Shown here: positions 17,551 through 26,423 of the stretch, piece by piece | Numbering within the stretch: the stretch's first letter is position 1 | Layout: each line of letters opens with the position of its first letter | Assembly: GCF_030123065.1 (NCBI RefSeq) | Contig: NZ_CP126093.1 | Coordinates: forward strand, 4,780,001 to 4,844,000 | Reading direction: 5' to 3' | Origin: Neobacillus sp. DY30 | GTDB taxonomy: Bacteria > Bacillota > Bacilli > Bacillales > Cytobacillaceae | Length of the DNA stretch: 64,000 nt | Notes under the pieces: generated by a model | The model's database searches: none | Told to the model about the DNA's origin: nothing | Seen by the model: the letters and a program-made list of their open reading frames with translations, nothing else | Made by a program: the position numbers and the translations under genes

Positions 17551-17578
17551 TGAAACTTTTCTCATTTCGATTCGTATA
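17551..17578 (+). promoter_or_regulatory. Sigma-W promoter of ysdB
   Basis: TGAAAC (17551-17556), exactly 16 bp, then CGTATA (17573-17578): a full match to the ECF sigma-W consensus. The ysdB gene of B. subtilis is a known sigma-W target, so control by envelope stress appears conserved. Confidence 0.9.
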
Positions 17579-17606
17579 GTAGGAAAAAGGTCTAGGAGGC
17601 AAAACC

Positions 17607-17987
17607 ATGGTTTGGCTGCTGCGCTTACTGTTAGTATTTTTGTTCATTTTTGTTATTTTTCGATTGATTAAATTCCTCCTTAAACCGACCCGCAAATTGG
17701 AAGCCGCACGAAAACATAAACGCTTTCTACTTTTAGATAATGAGGAAGTTATAAAAAATTTTCAACTCACCTATAATGGTGTATTGTTTACAGGAGAAAA
17801 ATACCTGGGTGCCACGAAAAATACGATAGATGTCGTTTCCATCTCTCTCTGGCCGGATCAGACTTCTTCTTTGCATGGTATGACTAAGGAAGACTTTTAT
17901 TTTATCGAAGAAAAGATACACGAAAGATATCCAGTTGCACAAATCAATTGGAAAAGCCCGATACATGAATTTTTGCAACAAAAATAG
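17607..17987 (+). CDS. ysdB: Sigma-W pathway protein YsdB
   Basis: A 126-residue protein with one N-terminal transmembrane helix (MVWLLRLLLVFLFIFVIF) and a basic cytoplasmic domain. B. subtilis YsdB is implicated in the signalling that leads to sigma-W activation, without a defined activity. ATG at 17607 has AGGAGG seven bases upstream. The gene is monocistronic, between a sigma-W promoter and an intrinsic terminator. Confidence 0.9.
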   Translation: MVWLLRLLLVFLFIFVIFRLIKFLLKPTRKLEAARKHKRFLLLDNEEVIKNFQLTYNGVLFTGEKYLGATKNTIDVVSISLWPDQTSSLHGMTKEDFYFIEEKIHERYPVAQINWKSPIHEFLQQK

Positions 17988-18012
17988 CCGCCTAACCAGC
18001 GGCTTTTTCTGT
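17982..18012. terminator. Bidirectional terminator, ysdB and TVP38 gene
   Basis: AGCCGC and GCGGCT pair around CTAACCA, followed by T-run on the plus strand; it overlaps the 3' ends of both convergent genes. Confidence 0.8.
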
Positions 18013-18579
18013 TTTTCTTTTAAAGAAATCCTTCCACTTAATTACATTTTGCTTCTCCCTCAATAGAAAAACGAGTCCAGTTAAACCAATAAGAATCATT
18101 ACTATAACAGAAGGAGTAAAAGTGCTAATATACTCCCCAAAGATGGTAAAGAAAAAAGCGATGGGAATATTCGTTAGTAATGAAGCCTTCATGTACTCTT
18201 TAAATTTAGGTTTTCTTTGCTTTAAACAAAAGCTTAAAAGATGGTAATGTACAAATGGAATAAGTCTTAAAATAGCAATCTGACCAACAGTAAGATTCCG
18301 GTATTCTCCGAACCAGCGATTTTTTATTTTTATAATACGCTCCTGTGTTTTCGGCATTCTATCAATAAATGCATAAAAGAGGATGCTAACCCCCATTAAA
18401 CCGATAACGGAATAAACAGTTCCCCACAGTGTTCCAAACATAACGCCGCCAGCGATAATGACAACTGATACAGGAATAAATAAAAACGATCTGAGGAGAT
18501 GAAAAAGTACGAAAGCAAGTGGAGCAAAAATGCCCCCAGCTTCCACCATGATTAACAGCAAAGACAAGTCCTCATTCAT
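17992..18579 (-). CDS. TVP38/TMEM64 family membrane protein
   Basis: A 195-residue polytopic protein with a VTT (DedA-like) domain. The family stretch FLFIPVSVVIIAGGVMFGTLWG is near residues 32-53, and ILRLIPFVHYHLLSF carries the re-entrant loop motif. DedA/VTT proteins act in lipid scramblase or undecaprenyl-phosphate transport. It resembles B. subtilis YtxB, which lies by thrS and ytxC; here it is beside ysdA instead, so equivalence is a guess. ATG at 18579 follows AGGGGGC. Confidence 0.82.
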   Translation of the reverse strand: MNEDLSLLLIMVEAGGIFAPLAFVLFHLLRSFLFIPVSVVIIAGGVMFGTLWGTVYSVIGLMGVSILFYAFIDRMPKTQERIIKIKNRWFGEYRNLTVGQIAILRLIPFVHYHLLSFCLKQRKPKFKEYMKASLLTNIPIAFFFTIFGEYISTFTPSVIVMILIGLTGLVFLLREKQNVIKWKDFFKRKTEKAAG

Positions 18580-18646
18580 TTACATGCCCCCTGTGCGTTA
18601 ATCTATCTTGTTAGTTAAGCATATAAAAAGGGGCATGCTGTTATGT

Positions 18647-18904
18647 CTACAACATCAAAAAATAGCCCAAAAGTATAACCTCTGCTACAGCCAGTATAGG
18701 AAAGCCAATTTTAAAGCTTAAATGCTTTGTCTTATGACGAAAAAGCTGCATTCCCGCTGTTGTACCAACGGCTCCACCACATATAGCCACTAGCCACAAA
18801 GTGTTTTCACTGACTCGATATTGATGTTTCTTCGCCCGATCTTTATCCACTTTCATCACGATCAAGCCAATCAGGTTCATCATAATATAGGCAGCTAAAA
18901 TCAT
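18647..18904 (-). CDS. ysdA: DUF1294 membrane protein YsdA
   Basis: An 85-residue protein with two or three hydrophobic segments (residues 2-18, 38-54, 66-85) and the family core DKDRAKKHQYRVSE...WLVAICGGAVGTTAGMQLFRHKTKH. The role is unknown. It follows the rplT terminator, as in B. subtilis. Confidence 0.9.
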   Translation of the reverse strand: MILAAYIMMNLIGLIVMKVDKDRAKKHQYRVSENTLWLVAICGGAVGTTAGMQLFRHKTKHLSFKIGFPILAVAEVILLGYFLML

Positions 18905-18922
18905 TTCCCCGTCTCCCTTATA

Positions 18923-18960
18923 GAAAAAGCCATCCTCGTTAAGAGAATGGCTTTTATTAT
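18923..18960 (-). terminator. Terminator of infC-rpmI-rplT
   Basis: AAAGCCAT and ATGGCTTT flank an interrupted stem; T-runs exist on both strands. It separates rplT from ysdA. Confidence 0.85.
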
Positions 18961-18964
18961 AAAA

Positions 18965-19324
18965 TTACTTAGCTTGTTGTTGTTTTGCAACAGTTGCTAA
19001 TTCAGCAAATGCATTTGCATCGCTTACTGCTAATTCAGCAAGCATTTTGCGGTTTACTTCGATACCAGCAAGCTTTAAGCCATGCATTAAACGGCTGTAA
19101 GAAAGACCGTTCATACGAGCTGCTGCGTTGATACGAGTAATCCAAAGTTTACGGAAGTCGCGCTTCTTCTGGCGACGATCGCGGAATGCATACATTAAAG
19201 ATTTCATAACCTGTTGGTTAGCAACTTTATATAATGTATGTTTTGAACCGTAATAACCTTTTGCTAATTTAATAACTTTTTTACGACGCTTGCGCGTAAC
19301 TGTACCGCCTTTTACACGTGGCAT
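18965..19324 (-). CDS. rplT: Ribosomal protein bL20
   Basis: A 119-residue protein of the 50S subunit needed for early assembly; also the autorepressor of its own operon through the leader RNA. N-terminal MPRVKGGTVTRKRRKKV and AKGYYGSKHTLYKVAN are diagnostic. Third gene of infC-rpmI-rplT, 35 bp after rpmI. Confidence 0.98.
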   Translation of the reverse strand: MPRVKGGTVTRKRRKKVIKLAKGYYGSKHTLYKVANQQVMKSLMYAFRDRRQKKRDFRKLWITRINAAARMNGLSYSRLMHGLKLAGIEVNRKMLAELAVSDANAFAELATVAKQQQAK

Positions 19325-19359
19325 GTAATTTCCCTCCTATATAAATCGATCGCTCGAAT

Positions 19360-19560
19360 TTACTTGATGTTTGTTAATAAGAAACGGATGCGTTTGAAAT
19401 CGCCTTTAGAAACTAGTGAACCTTTGCGAAGCTTACGCTTTGCTTTTGTAGATTTGTTTGCAAATAAGTGGCTAGTATAAGCGTGTGAACGCTTCAGTTT
19501 ACCAGAACCAGTTTTCTTGAAACGCTTTGCAGCGCCACGGTGAGTTTTCATTTTTGGCAT
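19360..19560 (-). CDS. rpmI: Ribosomal protein bL35
   Basis: A 66-residue, highly basic 50S protein. MPKMKTHRGAAKRFK and HLFANKSTKAKRKLRK are invariant family features. It has AGGAGG upstream and lies 17 bp after infC. Confidence 0.98.
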   Translation of the reverse strand: MPKMKTHRGAAKRFKKTGSGKLKRSHAYTSHLFANKSTKAKRKLRKGSLVSKGDFKRIRFLLTNIK

Positions 19561-19577
19561 TGGGATAGTCCTCCTTA

Positions 19578-20093
19578 TTACTTTTCGATTTTAGGTGCTA
19601 GAACGAGGAACATGCTTCGTCCGTCCATTTTTGGATGTGACTCGATGCTTGCAACTTCCTTGCACTCTGAAGCAAAACGGTCTAACACTCGCTGACCGAT
19701 TTCTTTATGGGTAATTGCCCGGCCCTTGAAGCGGATTGAAGCTTTTACCTTGTCGCCTTTTTCCAAAAACTTAATTGCATTGCGAAGCTTTGTATTAAAG
19801 TCATGCTCATCAATTGTTGGGCTCAGACGAACTTCTTTAGTCGTAATGATTTTTTGGTTCTTACGAGCTTCTTTTTCTTTCTTTTGCTGCTCGAATTTAA
19901 ATTTGCCATAGTCCATAATTCGGGCTACCGGAGGCTTTGCATTTGGTGCAACTAGTACCAAATCAAGATTCACTCGTCCAGCAATCTCCAGCGCTTCAAA
20001 TTTGGTTTTAATACCTAATTGTTCGCCGTTTTGATCGATCAAGCGAACTTCGCGAGCGCGAATACCCTCATTTAACAACATGTCTTTGCTAAT
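19578..20093 (-). CDS. infC: Translation initiation factor IF-3 with AUU start
   Basis: IF-3 binds the 30S subunit and proofreads initiator tRNA and start codons. The 171-residue product has the N-domain (NEGIRAREVRLIDQNG), linker and C-domain (MDYGKFKFEQQKKEKEARK, KGRAITHKEIGQRVLDR). The first ATG (20081) would drop the conserved Ser-Lys-Asp N-terminus and has no binding site. The codon ATT at 20093, giving ISKD in frame, is preceded at seven bases by GGAGGTG. AUU initiation of infC is established in E. coli and Geobacillus stearothermophilus and lets IF-3 repress itself. Confidence 0.93.
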   Translation of the reverse strand: MSKDMLLNEGIRAREVRLIDQNGEQLGIKTKFEALEIAGRVNLDLVLVAPNAKPPVARIMDYGKFKFEQQKKEKEARKNQKIITTKEVRLSPTIDEHDFNTKLRNAIKFLEKGDKVKASIRFKGRAITHKEIGQRVLDRFASECKEVASIESHPKMDGRSMFLVLAPKIEK

Positions 20094-20204
20094 AATTAGC
20101 CACCTCCAAGGTTTTCACGAATACAACATTGGGTCAAGATCATCTGTGACGTTCGTTGCATCGGCAAGTAATGAACAACTTTAGATTCTTTGTTTTACAC
20201 AAAT

Positions 20205-20350
20205 AAAAAAGTGCGGATGAATACACCCACACTTTACGAAACAAAAGTAAATAAACTAAATAGTTCACGTAAAACCTGCCAACTGCCAATCGCGTCAATC
20301 AGGTGAGAAGCGGGTGCTTCTTCTTTTCCCAAAACTAGTATTCAATTTTC
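20205..20350 (-). promoter_or_regulatory. L20 leader attenuator upstream of infC
   Basis: The minus-strand leader carries GAAGCACCCGCTTCTCACC and TGATTGACGCGATTGG, as I recall them from the Bacillus infC-rpmI-rplT L20 leader, followed by a terminator hairpin (AAAGTGTGGGTG / CATCCGCACTTT with T-run, 20205-20236). Excess L20 would bind the leader and favour termination. The remaining 110 bases to the infC start show only AT-rich spacer. Confidence 0.8.
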
Positions 20351-20357
20351 CTTAGTT

Positions 20358-20387
20358 ACTATAACATAAGCAAAGACGTGATGTCAA
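20358..20387 (-). promoter_or_regulatory. Promoter of infC operon
   Basis: TTGACA (20382-20387), 18 bp, TATAGT (20358-20363) on the minus strand; transcription would begin just before the L20 leader. Confidence 0.75.
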
Positions 20388-20462
20388 ACATGCATTTCGT
20401 ATGACAACGAAATTCATTTTATCAAGAAACGAAAAATTATTCAATAGAAATTTTTTCTTTTC

Positions 20463-20497
20463 AAAAAAACAAAGGGAGAAAACCTCCCCCTGTTAAA
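20463..20497 (-). terminator. Terminator of thrS
   Basis: On the minus strand GGGGGAGG, loop TTTT, CTCCC then T-run, directly after the thrS stop. Confidence 0.8.
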
Positions 20498-20500
20498 TAG

Positions 20501-22438
20501 TTATCCTCTTTTTACTTCTGCAAGTAAGGATTCAAGGAATTCGCTAAATGGCTTTGTTTCTGATTTTTGTTCGCCGTATTTGCGGACGTTTACGGCATTT
20601 TCTTCTACTTCTTTGTCACCGACAACGAGCATGTATGGAATTTTTTGCATTTGTGCTTCACGGATTTTATAGCCGATTTTTTCATTACGCGCATCTAATT
20701 CAACACGGAAGCCTTGGTTTTGAAGCTGTTCCTGCACCTGCTTCGCAAAGTCAAAATGCACGTCAGGTGAAACAGGAATGACTTGTACCTGTACGGGAGC
20801 AAGCCAAGTTGGGAATGCCCCTTTGTATTCTTCAATTAAGAAGGCTACAAAGCGTTCCATTGTTGAAACAACTCCACGGTGGATAACCACTGGGCGGTGC
20901 TGCTTGCCGTCTTCCCCGACATAATTTAAATCAAATCGTTCAGGAAGCAAGAAGTCCAATTGTACAGTAGACAGTGTTTCTTCTTTTCCTAAAGCTGTTT
21001 TAACTTGAACATCAAGTTTAGGACCGTAGAAAGCTGCTTCTCCTTCTGCTTCATAATAATCGAGGCCAAGGTCGTCCATTGCTTCCTTCAACATACTTTG
21101 TGCTTTTTCCCACATTGCATCATCATTAAAATACTTTTCAGTATCTTGTGGGTCACGGTAGGATAGGCGGAAAGAGTAGTCCTTAATGTTGAAGTCCTTG
21201 TATACTTCTAATACAAGATTAACAACACGCTTGAATTCATCTTTGATTTGGTCTGGGCGAACAAATATATGAGCATCATTTAAAGTCATTCCGCGGACAC
21301 GCTGTAAACCTGATAAAGCACCAGACATTTCATAACGGTGCATCGTTCCAAGCTCAGCAATCCGGATTGGAAGTTCACGATAGCTGTGAATTGCATTTTT
21401 GTACACCATCATGTGGTGCGGGCAGTTCATTGGACGAAGAACCAATTGCTCGTTATCCATATCCATTACCGGGAACATATCTTCCTGGTAATGATCCCAG
21501 TGACCTGAAGTTTTGTATAATTCTACACTTCCCATTATTGGAGTATACACGTGGTCATACCCAAGACGCTGCTCTTTATCAACAATATATCTTTCAACCA
21601 CTCGGCGGATGGTTGCACCTTTTGGAAGCCATAATGGCAGCCCTTGTCCAACTAATTGAGAGCTAGTAAACAGGTTTAACTCTTTTCCAATTTTTCGATG
21701 ATCACGTTCTTTCGCTTCTTCCAGTAAACGAAGGTGCTCTTTCAAATCCTCTTTCTTGAAGAAAGCAGTACCGTAAATACGCTGAAGCATTTTGTTTTTG
21801 CTGTCACCGCGCCAGTATGCTCCGGCAATACTCAACAATTTAAATTCTTTAATTTTTCCAGTTGAAGGTACATGGACACCACGGCAAAGGTCAGCAAAAT
21901 CACCTTGCTCATAAATTGTCACTGTCTCATCATCAGGAATGGCTTCAATTAGTTCAAGCTTGTATGGGTCACCTTCCGCTTTGAAATGCTGTACAGCTTC
22001 GGCACGGCTGACTTCTTTACGAACGATTTCGATATTTTCATTAACGATTTTTGCCATTTCTTTTTCAATTCTTGGCAGGTCTTCTGGAGTGATTGATTCC
22101 TCAAGGTCGATGTCATAATAGAACCCGCCTTCAATCACTGGTCCAACGCCAAGATTTACTTCTTTGCCATACAGCCTTTTAATCGCTTGAGCCATTAAGT
22201 GAGCTGTACTATGGCGCAAAATCTCCAAAGCCTCTTTTGATTCTGGTACAACGATTTCTATGGAACCGTCTTCTACGATTGGACGGCGAAGATCAAATAA
22301 TTGACCATTCCATTTCCCAGCGATTGCTTTTTTCTTCAGTCCCGGGCTGATGGAAGCGGCAATATCTTCCGTTGTTGTTCCACGAGGAAACTCCTTCACT
22401 GCTCCATCTGGAAACGAAATCTTAACAACGTCTGACAT
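20501..22438 (-). CDS. thrS: Threonyl-tRNA synthetase
   Basis: A 645-residue class II synthetase. Order: TGS domain (residues 1-62), editing domain with HSTAHLMAQAIKRLYG (zinc/editing histidines), catalytic core with the zinc-site stretch RPMNCPHHMMVYKNAIHSYRELP, motif 2 LHRYEMSGALSGLQRVRGM region, motif 3 HRGVVSTMERFVAFLIE, and the C-terminal anticodon domain. ATG at 22438 follows AAAGGAGG. It is monocistronic behind a T-box, with a dispersed repeat lying between T-box and start codon. Confidence 0.97.
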   Translation of the reverse strand: MSDVVKISFPDGAVKEFPRGTTTEDIAASISPGLKKKAIAGKWNGQLFDLRRPIVEDGSIEIVVPESKEALEILRHSTAHLMAQAIKRLYGKEVNLGVGPVIEGGFYYDIDLEESITPEDLPRIEKEMAKIVNENIEIVRKEVSRAEAVQHFKAEGDPYKLELIEAIPDDETVTIYEQGDFADLCRGVHVPSTGKIKEFKLLSIAGAYWRGDSKNKMLQRIYGTAFFKKEDLKEHLRLLEEAKERDHRKIGKELNLFTSSQLVGQGLPLWLPKGATIRRVVERYIVDKEQRLGYDHVYTPIMGSVELYKTSGHWDHYQEDMFPVMDMDNEQLVLRPMNCPHHMMVYKNAIHSYRELPIRIAELGTMHRYEMSGALSGLQRVRGMTLNDAHIFVRPDQIKDEFKRVVNLVLEVYKDFNIKDYSFRLSYRDPQDTEKYFNDDAMWEKAQSMLKEAMDDLGLDYYEAEGEAAFYGPKLDVQVKTALGKEETLSTVQLDFLLPERFDLNYVGEDGKQHRPVVIHRGVVSTMERFVAFLIEEYKGAFPTWLAPVQVQVIPVSPDVHFDFAKQVQEQLQNQGFRVELDARNEKIGYKIREAQMQKIPYMLVVGDKEVEENAVNVRKYGEQKSETKPFSEFLESLLAEVKRG

Positions 22439-22480
22439 GGTAATTCCTCCTTTGAATTTAAAGTCGGTTTCGACTTAGTT

Positions 22481-22658
22481 TAGTGTCCAGCTACAGCGCC
22501 TAGGGGCTCGGGTCATAAGCCAATCCGTCCAGAAGGTTAAAGAACAACCTTCTAGCCGGCTCGTCTTATGCCTGTCGCCCCTGAGCACTAAGGAAAGCTC
22601 CTTAGATTAATCCTCGCAGGAACAAGCTGTGCTTGTTCCGAAGGCGCTTCCGCTTTTC
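22481..22658 (-). repeat. Dispersed imperfect palindrome, copy A, in the thrS leader
   Basis: Outer arms include CAGCTACAGCGCCTAGGGGC and GGCGACAGGCATAAGACGAG; the centre pairs AGAAGGTT with AACCTTCT, flanked by GGATTGGCTTATG. A 50-base addition with two more hairpins (AAGGAAAGCTCCTTA; GGAACAAGC...GCTTGTTCC) extends it. It lies between the T-box terminator and the thrS ribosome-binding site, so it is transcribed with thrS. Confidence 0.85.
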
Positions 22659-22669
22659 TGATAAAAAAT

Positions 22670-22930
22670 AAAAAAACCCGTCCCTGGAAAAGGGACGAGT
22701 TTAATAAACACGTGGTTCCACCCAATTTTTCATTTTTAAAAGAAAGCTATAAAAATGACTTTAGGACAGGGTAACGGGCTGTTTCCCGTCAGACGATTAC
22801 TCACTTCAAAGAAGCGTTCACCGCTGAAGTTTAAAGGTGGTAAGCATTCAATCCGTGATAGGAGGCTTTCAGCCCGTGTCCTCCCTCTCTGGTAACCGTG
22901 AAAAAATACTGTTGTCCTTATCATTACTTT
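22670..22930 (-). promoter_or_regulatory. T-box riboswitch of thrS
   Basis: The core TGGGTGGAACCACG (22711-22724, minus strand) precedes a terminator (CTCGTCCCTTTTCCAGGGACGGG with T-run, 22671-22703). A probable specifier ACC for Thr lies in GCTTACCACC near 22836-22845. It senses uncharged tRNA-Thr. Confidence 0.92.
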
Positions 22931-23016
22931 TGCTTGATATATTAACTATGTACGTTATTATAATGATTCTATTTTGAAAAATCAATACACCAAGCATACA
23001 ATTTATTCAACTTTTT

Positions 23017-23889
23017 TCATGCACCGTTTCCCTTTGCGGAGTTTTTTTGCTGAAGCCATTCTTTTGTATGTCGCAAACCCTTGTATGACTTTATCAATAC
23101 TCTTTCTTCAAAGATGTTTTTAATGGTTCTTACAAGCGGTTCCTCTGGATTTTTTGTATAGAGGTGAATGTTTTTTGGTGCGATCGATAATAAAGGTGCA
23201 ATGGAAGCAGAATCTACATAAACCGGATGATTAAATAAAAGCTTCCGGTCAATCATTTTCATCAACTCTCCCCTTTTTATCTCTTCGAACCGCTCATCAA
23301 AGAACGTGATTTCCTCATCAAACAAAAGGTGCAGCGTGTCCACTTTAGATTCACGGCCGGCTAAAAAATCCCTTAATGTTTGAATAAACATTTGATATTC
23401 TTGCTCCATTTTATATTCGTCAATGGATATTTCTACGTAATTTTCTAACATTTTTAAATAAGGACGCAATCGAAATTTAATAAAGGAATCAAACGAGAAT
23501 GAGACATGATCCTGAAAGATTTCCTCCACAGCTTCTCTAATTTGTACTTCACCTTCATTTTCCTTTATGAAAACAGCCAGATCCTCCCGTTGACCTTCGA
23601 GAACAGAATAAATAATCTCCATAATATGCTCCTGCTCTTCTGGATCCTTGAAAAAATATTGTTCTTGTAGAATAGCCCTAAACCAATCATCACGTTTTAT
23701 TTTTATAATAAATTCATAGAATGCTCCTTTGACCTCTCCAAACCTTACAATGCTTTCCGAAATTTTTACTATATGTCGATCTTCTAAAAGAAGAATATCT
23801 TCATTATTTGGATGATACCGTAAGCACTCCAGCAAGTGATCATAACATCTCTTCGCATCCATCTTGCTTCGGAAGATGATTTCTGCCAA
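23017..23889 (-). CDS. ytxC: YtxC-like sporulation protein
   Basis: A 290-residue cytoplasmic protein with the YtxC pattern: alternating acidic and hydrophobic segments, LRPYLKMLENYVEISIDEYKMEQEYQ near residues 145-170, and LHLLFDEEITFFDERFEEI near 205-223. The family is sporulation-associated with no known activity. TTG at 23889 has GGGGGG six bases upstream. Position between dnaI and thrS is as in B. subtilis. Confidence 0.85.
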   Translation of the reverse strand: MAEIIFRSKMDAKRCYDHLLECLRYHPNNEDILLLEDRHIVKISESIVRFGEVKGAFYEFIIKIKRDDWFRAILQEQYFFKDPEEQEHIMEIIYSVLEGQREDLAVFIKENEGEVQIREAVEEIFQDHVSFSFDSFIKFRLRPYLKMLENYVEISIDEYKMEQEYQMFIQTLRDFLAGRESKVDTLHLLFDEEITFFDERFEEIKRGELMKMIDRKLLFNHPVYVDSASIAPLLSIAPKNIHLYTKNPEEPLVRTIKNIFEERVLIKSYKGLRHTKEWLQQKNSAKGNGA

Positions 23890-23987
23890 CCAAATCCCCC
23901 CTCTGTCCCATACTCTGTTTTACATTTATATGGGGGACTTGGCCAAAATAGAAGTTAAGACCGCATTGTTGCACCAATATTGTGAAA

Positions 23988-24030
23988 AAAAAATAAGGAC
24001 TACCGAAAAATTTCCGGTAATCCAGTATCA
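23988..24030 (-). terminator. Terminator of the dnaB-dnaI operon
   Basis: GGATTACCG and CGGTAGTCC pair across an A/T loop, with a long T-run after it on the minus strand. Confidence 0.85.
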
Positions 24031-24039
24031 CGTACGATT

Positions 24040-24969
24040 TTAATTGCGGCGATTCGGTCCATCAACAAGAACAGGGTCACTTAAACTTCGAATTCTTTCC
24101 ATAATTCTCCGGGCTTTCATCTTTTCCTCTTCACCGCGCTGACTGTAGGTTAAATGGTGCTCCAATCCTTGAAAGTCAAAATTAGAAGTAAAGAAGGTTG
24201 GGAGCTTTTCAAGCATCCTGAATTGAAGAATTGGCCCTAATACTTCATCCCTTGTCCAGCTTGATACCGCTTCTGCACCAATATCATCAAGCATTAATAT
24301 CGGTTCCTTTTTCAATGCTTCTATTTTTTCGTTTAAGGTAGAATCCCCAATCGCACTTTTCATTTCGCGCAGAAGCTCTGGAACATAAACAATCATTGTT
24401 GGAATTTGCTTTTTAGCGAGCTCATTAGCGATCGCACCTAATAAATAGGATTTACCCACTCCAAATTTTCCATATAGATATAGTCCCTTCGGCTTTAAGC
24501 CCGCCTCATAATTCATTAAAAAAGTGGCTGCCCTATCGCCTGCTTCCAGACGGCCCAAATCTCCTTCAAACTCATCAAAGGTAGCTTCCAATATATCTCT
24601 AGGTACATATAAACTTTTAATAAGCTTTTGATTTTTCTTTTGCTCATCGGCCATCACTTTTCTTGGACAACGCTTATAAACCACATCAATCGAGTTCCGT
24701 ACTAGTACTAAATCAGGGTGATACCCTTTCATAAAATTAATACAGCCATCAAGACTCTCGCAGCGATTGCATTCTTTGCTCTGCTGCGTATATTCATAAA
24801 GCTTGCTCATACTTTTTTCAATCGTATTCGGATTGAGCTCATTTTCATGTTCTGTTAGAAAAGCATGAATATCAGGATGACTTAACACTTGCTTCCGCTG
24901 CTCTTCATAGCGCTTTAGAAAGTTTTCATTCGAGGCTAACCGCTTAATTGTTCGATTTATCCTTTCCAA
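24040..24969 (-). CDS. dnaI: Primosomal protein DnaI (helicase loader)
   Basis: AAA+ loader that places the replicative helicase at the origin together with DnaB and DnaD. In 309 residues: an N-terminal zinc domain with CNRCESLDGCINFMKGYH (residues 64-81), then Walker A GKFGVGKSYLLGAIA, Walker B ILMLDDIGAEA and an Arg-rich sensor stretch. TTG at 24969 gives the family N-terminus MERINRT. It lies 13 bp after dnaB. Confidence 0.95.
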   Translation of the reverse strand: MERINRTIKRLASNENFLKRYEEQRKQVLSHPDIHAFLTEHENELNPNTIEKSMSKLYEYTQQSKECNRCESLDGCINFMKGYHPDLVLVRNSIDVVYKRCPRKVMADEQKKNQKLIKSLYVPRDILEATFDEFEGDLGRLEAGDRAATFLMNYEAGLKPKGLYLYGKFGVGKSYLLGAIANELAKKQIPTMIVYVPELLREMKSAIGDSTLNEKIEALKKEPILMLDDIGAEAVSSWTRDEVLGPILQFRMLEKLPTFFTSNFDFQGLEHHLTYSQRGEEEKMKARRIMERIRSLSDPVLVDGPNRRN

Positions 24970-24982
24970 TTCCTTTCACCAC

Positions 24983-26371
24983 CTATTTGCGAAATGCTTT
25001 TAGCTTTTCTTCAATTGCACGCTTTTTCGCTTCAAGCTCAGTGTTCTGGTCTTTCGTTTCTGTCTGAACACTTGCTTTTCCGCTATCATCAAACCAATCA
25101 GGCAATACTTCTGTCCGAATCGGTTTTTGTTTCGTGGATCTTCCAGTCTTTTTGCTTTCTTGAAAGCCTCGCTCTTCTTTCCTAGCTGCTTCCATTGCTT
25201 CTTTAACAGTCTTTATTTTAAGCCGAGCCCAATGGCTAGCAATCGATTCCACAAATCCCTTTGTAAATTTCATATCGGTTTTTCTAAGAACAACCTCAAT
25301 TAACACATTGACAACACCAGGAGGAAGTTTATATTTAATCATGACCTCCTCTAATATTTTTAAGTTGGCAGCAGAAGGCTCCACTCCACCTGAGAGTTCT
25401 TTAAAAATAACGATGGGAGGGGTGGTTTCATAATAACGAATTAATTTTTCTTCCTGTGTTTTCGGTTCCGTTAATTGGACCTGGTGTACAGCAGGCTGTG
25501 TTCGATTAATAAGACTCGGCAGATGATCATAATTTTCAAATTGATACCAATCACGTGCACCTTTTCTAAGGTCCTCGATATCAATTTCATCCTTTTCGTT
25601 GATAGCCCCTAATATAAAATTTTTCATTTCAATCGGGCTGATTCCGTAAAGAAACGCAAGATTACTGATAACTTCTTTTACCTTTTTGGTCAGTGCTTTT
25701 TGCGGTACTAAGGATTCATTTAGTCCTGCCATTAATAGATCAAAGTCGAAGGTATTTGTATCAATTTGAATCGGCTTTTGTTCCTGGCGGCCAATAAATA
25801 CTTGATTGGATTCCGGTTCCAGGTCTTCTGCATGCTCTTGCATATACTGAAGACTGCCTGGTACAGCCGACGCAAACACATCTTGGAAAGCTCTTGTTAC
25901 TTCTAAATAATCTTCGTCGGCTGGCCTTTTTGGAATGCTAAAAAAACGTTTTAAGCGCGCAAAGTGATTTTTGCCGATTTTTCGATATAAATAAATATTT
26001 AACATTCCATCTAAAAAGAATTGCTCTGGATTCAACGGCGGATAAAGTTCATAAATAAATGAGCGTCCACTTTCATCACTTTTTACGTATGTTTTTAACA
26101 GGCCAATACCCTCTAATTGTAACCTGGCTTCATAAATATCCTTTAAGTTGACACTTAACAAATTCATTAACAAATGATGCGTCGAAGATTCAGACCATAG
26201 TTTATTTTCTTCAAGCTCTGCCCAAAGCGTCATATATAAACTTAAACAAGTGGAGCCGATTAAGGGCTGATACAAAAATGTCAGTACTTTGCGGTCGTAT
26301 TCATGCAGCAATCCATTTGACGTAACAAGATAACGGTCAATCGGAATTAATTCCTGCCAATGCTGCGCCAT
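24983..26371 (-). CDS. dnaB: Replication initiation and membrane attachment protein DnaB
   Basis: Gram-positive DnaB (not the helicase): helicase co-loader and origin remodeller, about 462 residues. N-terminal winged-helix part holds PIDRYLVTSNGLL and FLYQPLIGSTCLSLYMTLW; the DnaB/DnaD ssDNA-binding domain lies near residues 310-390 with YYETTPPIVIFKELSGG; the tail is a charged coil. ATG at 26371 has AAGGG eight bases upstream; a GTG nine bases earlier overlaps that site and is less likely. Confidence 0.94.
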   Translation of the reverse strand: MAQHWQELIPIDRYLVTSNGLLHEYDRKVLTFLYQPLIGSTCLSLYMTLWAELEENKLWSESSTHHLLMNLLSVNLKDIYEARLQLEGIGLLKTYVKSDESGRSFIYELYPPLNPEQFFLDGMLNIYLYRKIGKNHFARLKRFFSIPKRPADEDYLEVTRAFQDVFASAVPGSLQYMQEHAEDLEPESNQVFIGRQEQKPIQIDTNTFDFDLLMAGLNESLVPQKALTKKVKEVISNLAFLYGISPIEMKNFILGAINEKDEIDIEDLRKGARDWYQFENYDHLPSLINRTQPAVHQVQLTEPKTQEEKLIRYYETTPPIVIFKELSGGVEPSAANLKILEEVMIKYKLPPGVVNVLIEVVLRKTDMKFTKGFVESIASHWARLKIKTVKEAMEAARKEERGFQESKKTGRSTKQKPIRTEVLPDWFDDSGKASVQTETKDQNTELEAKKRAIEEKLKAFRK

Positions 26372-26423
26372 ATCATTCACCCTTTAAAAAAGTAATAAAG
26401 AGCCAAAGACGTTCTTTAGCTCC

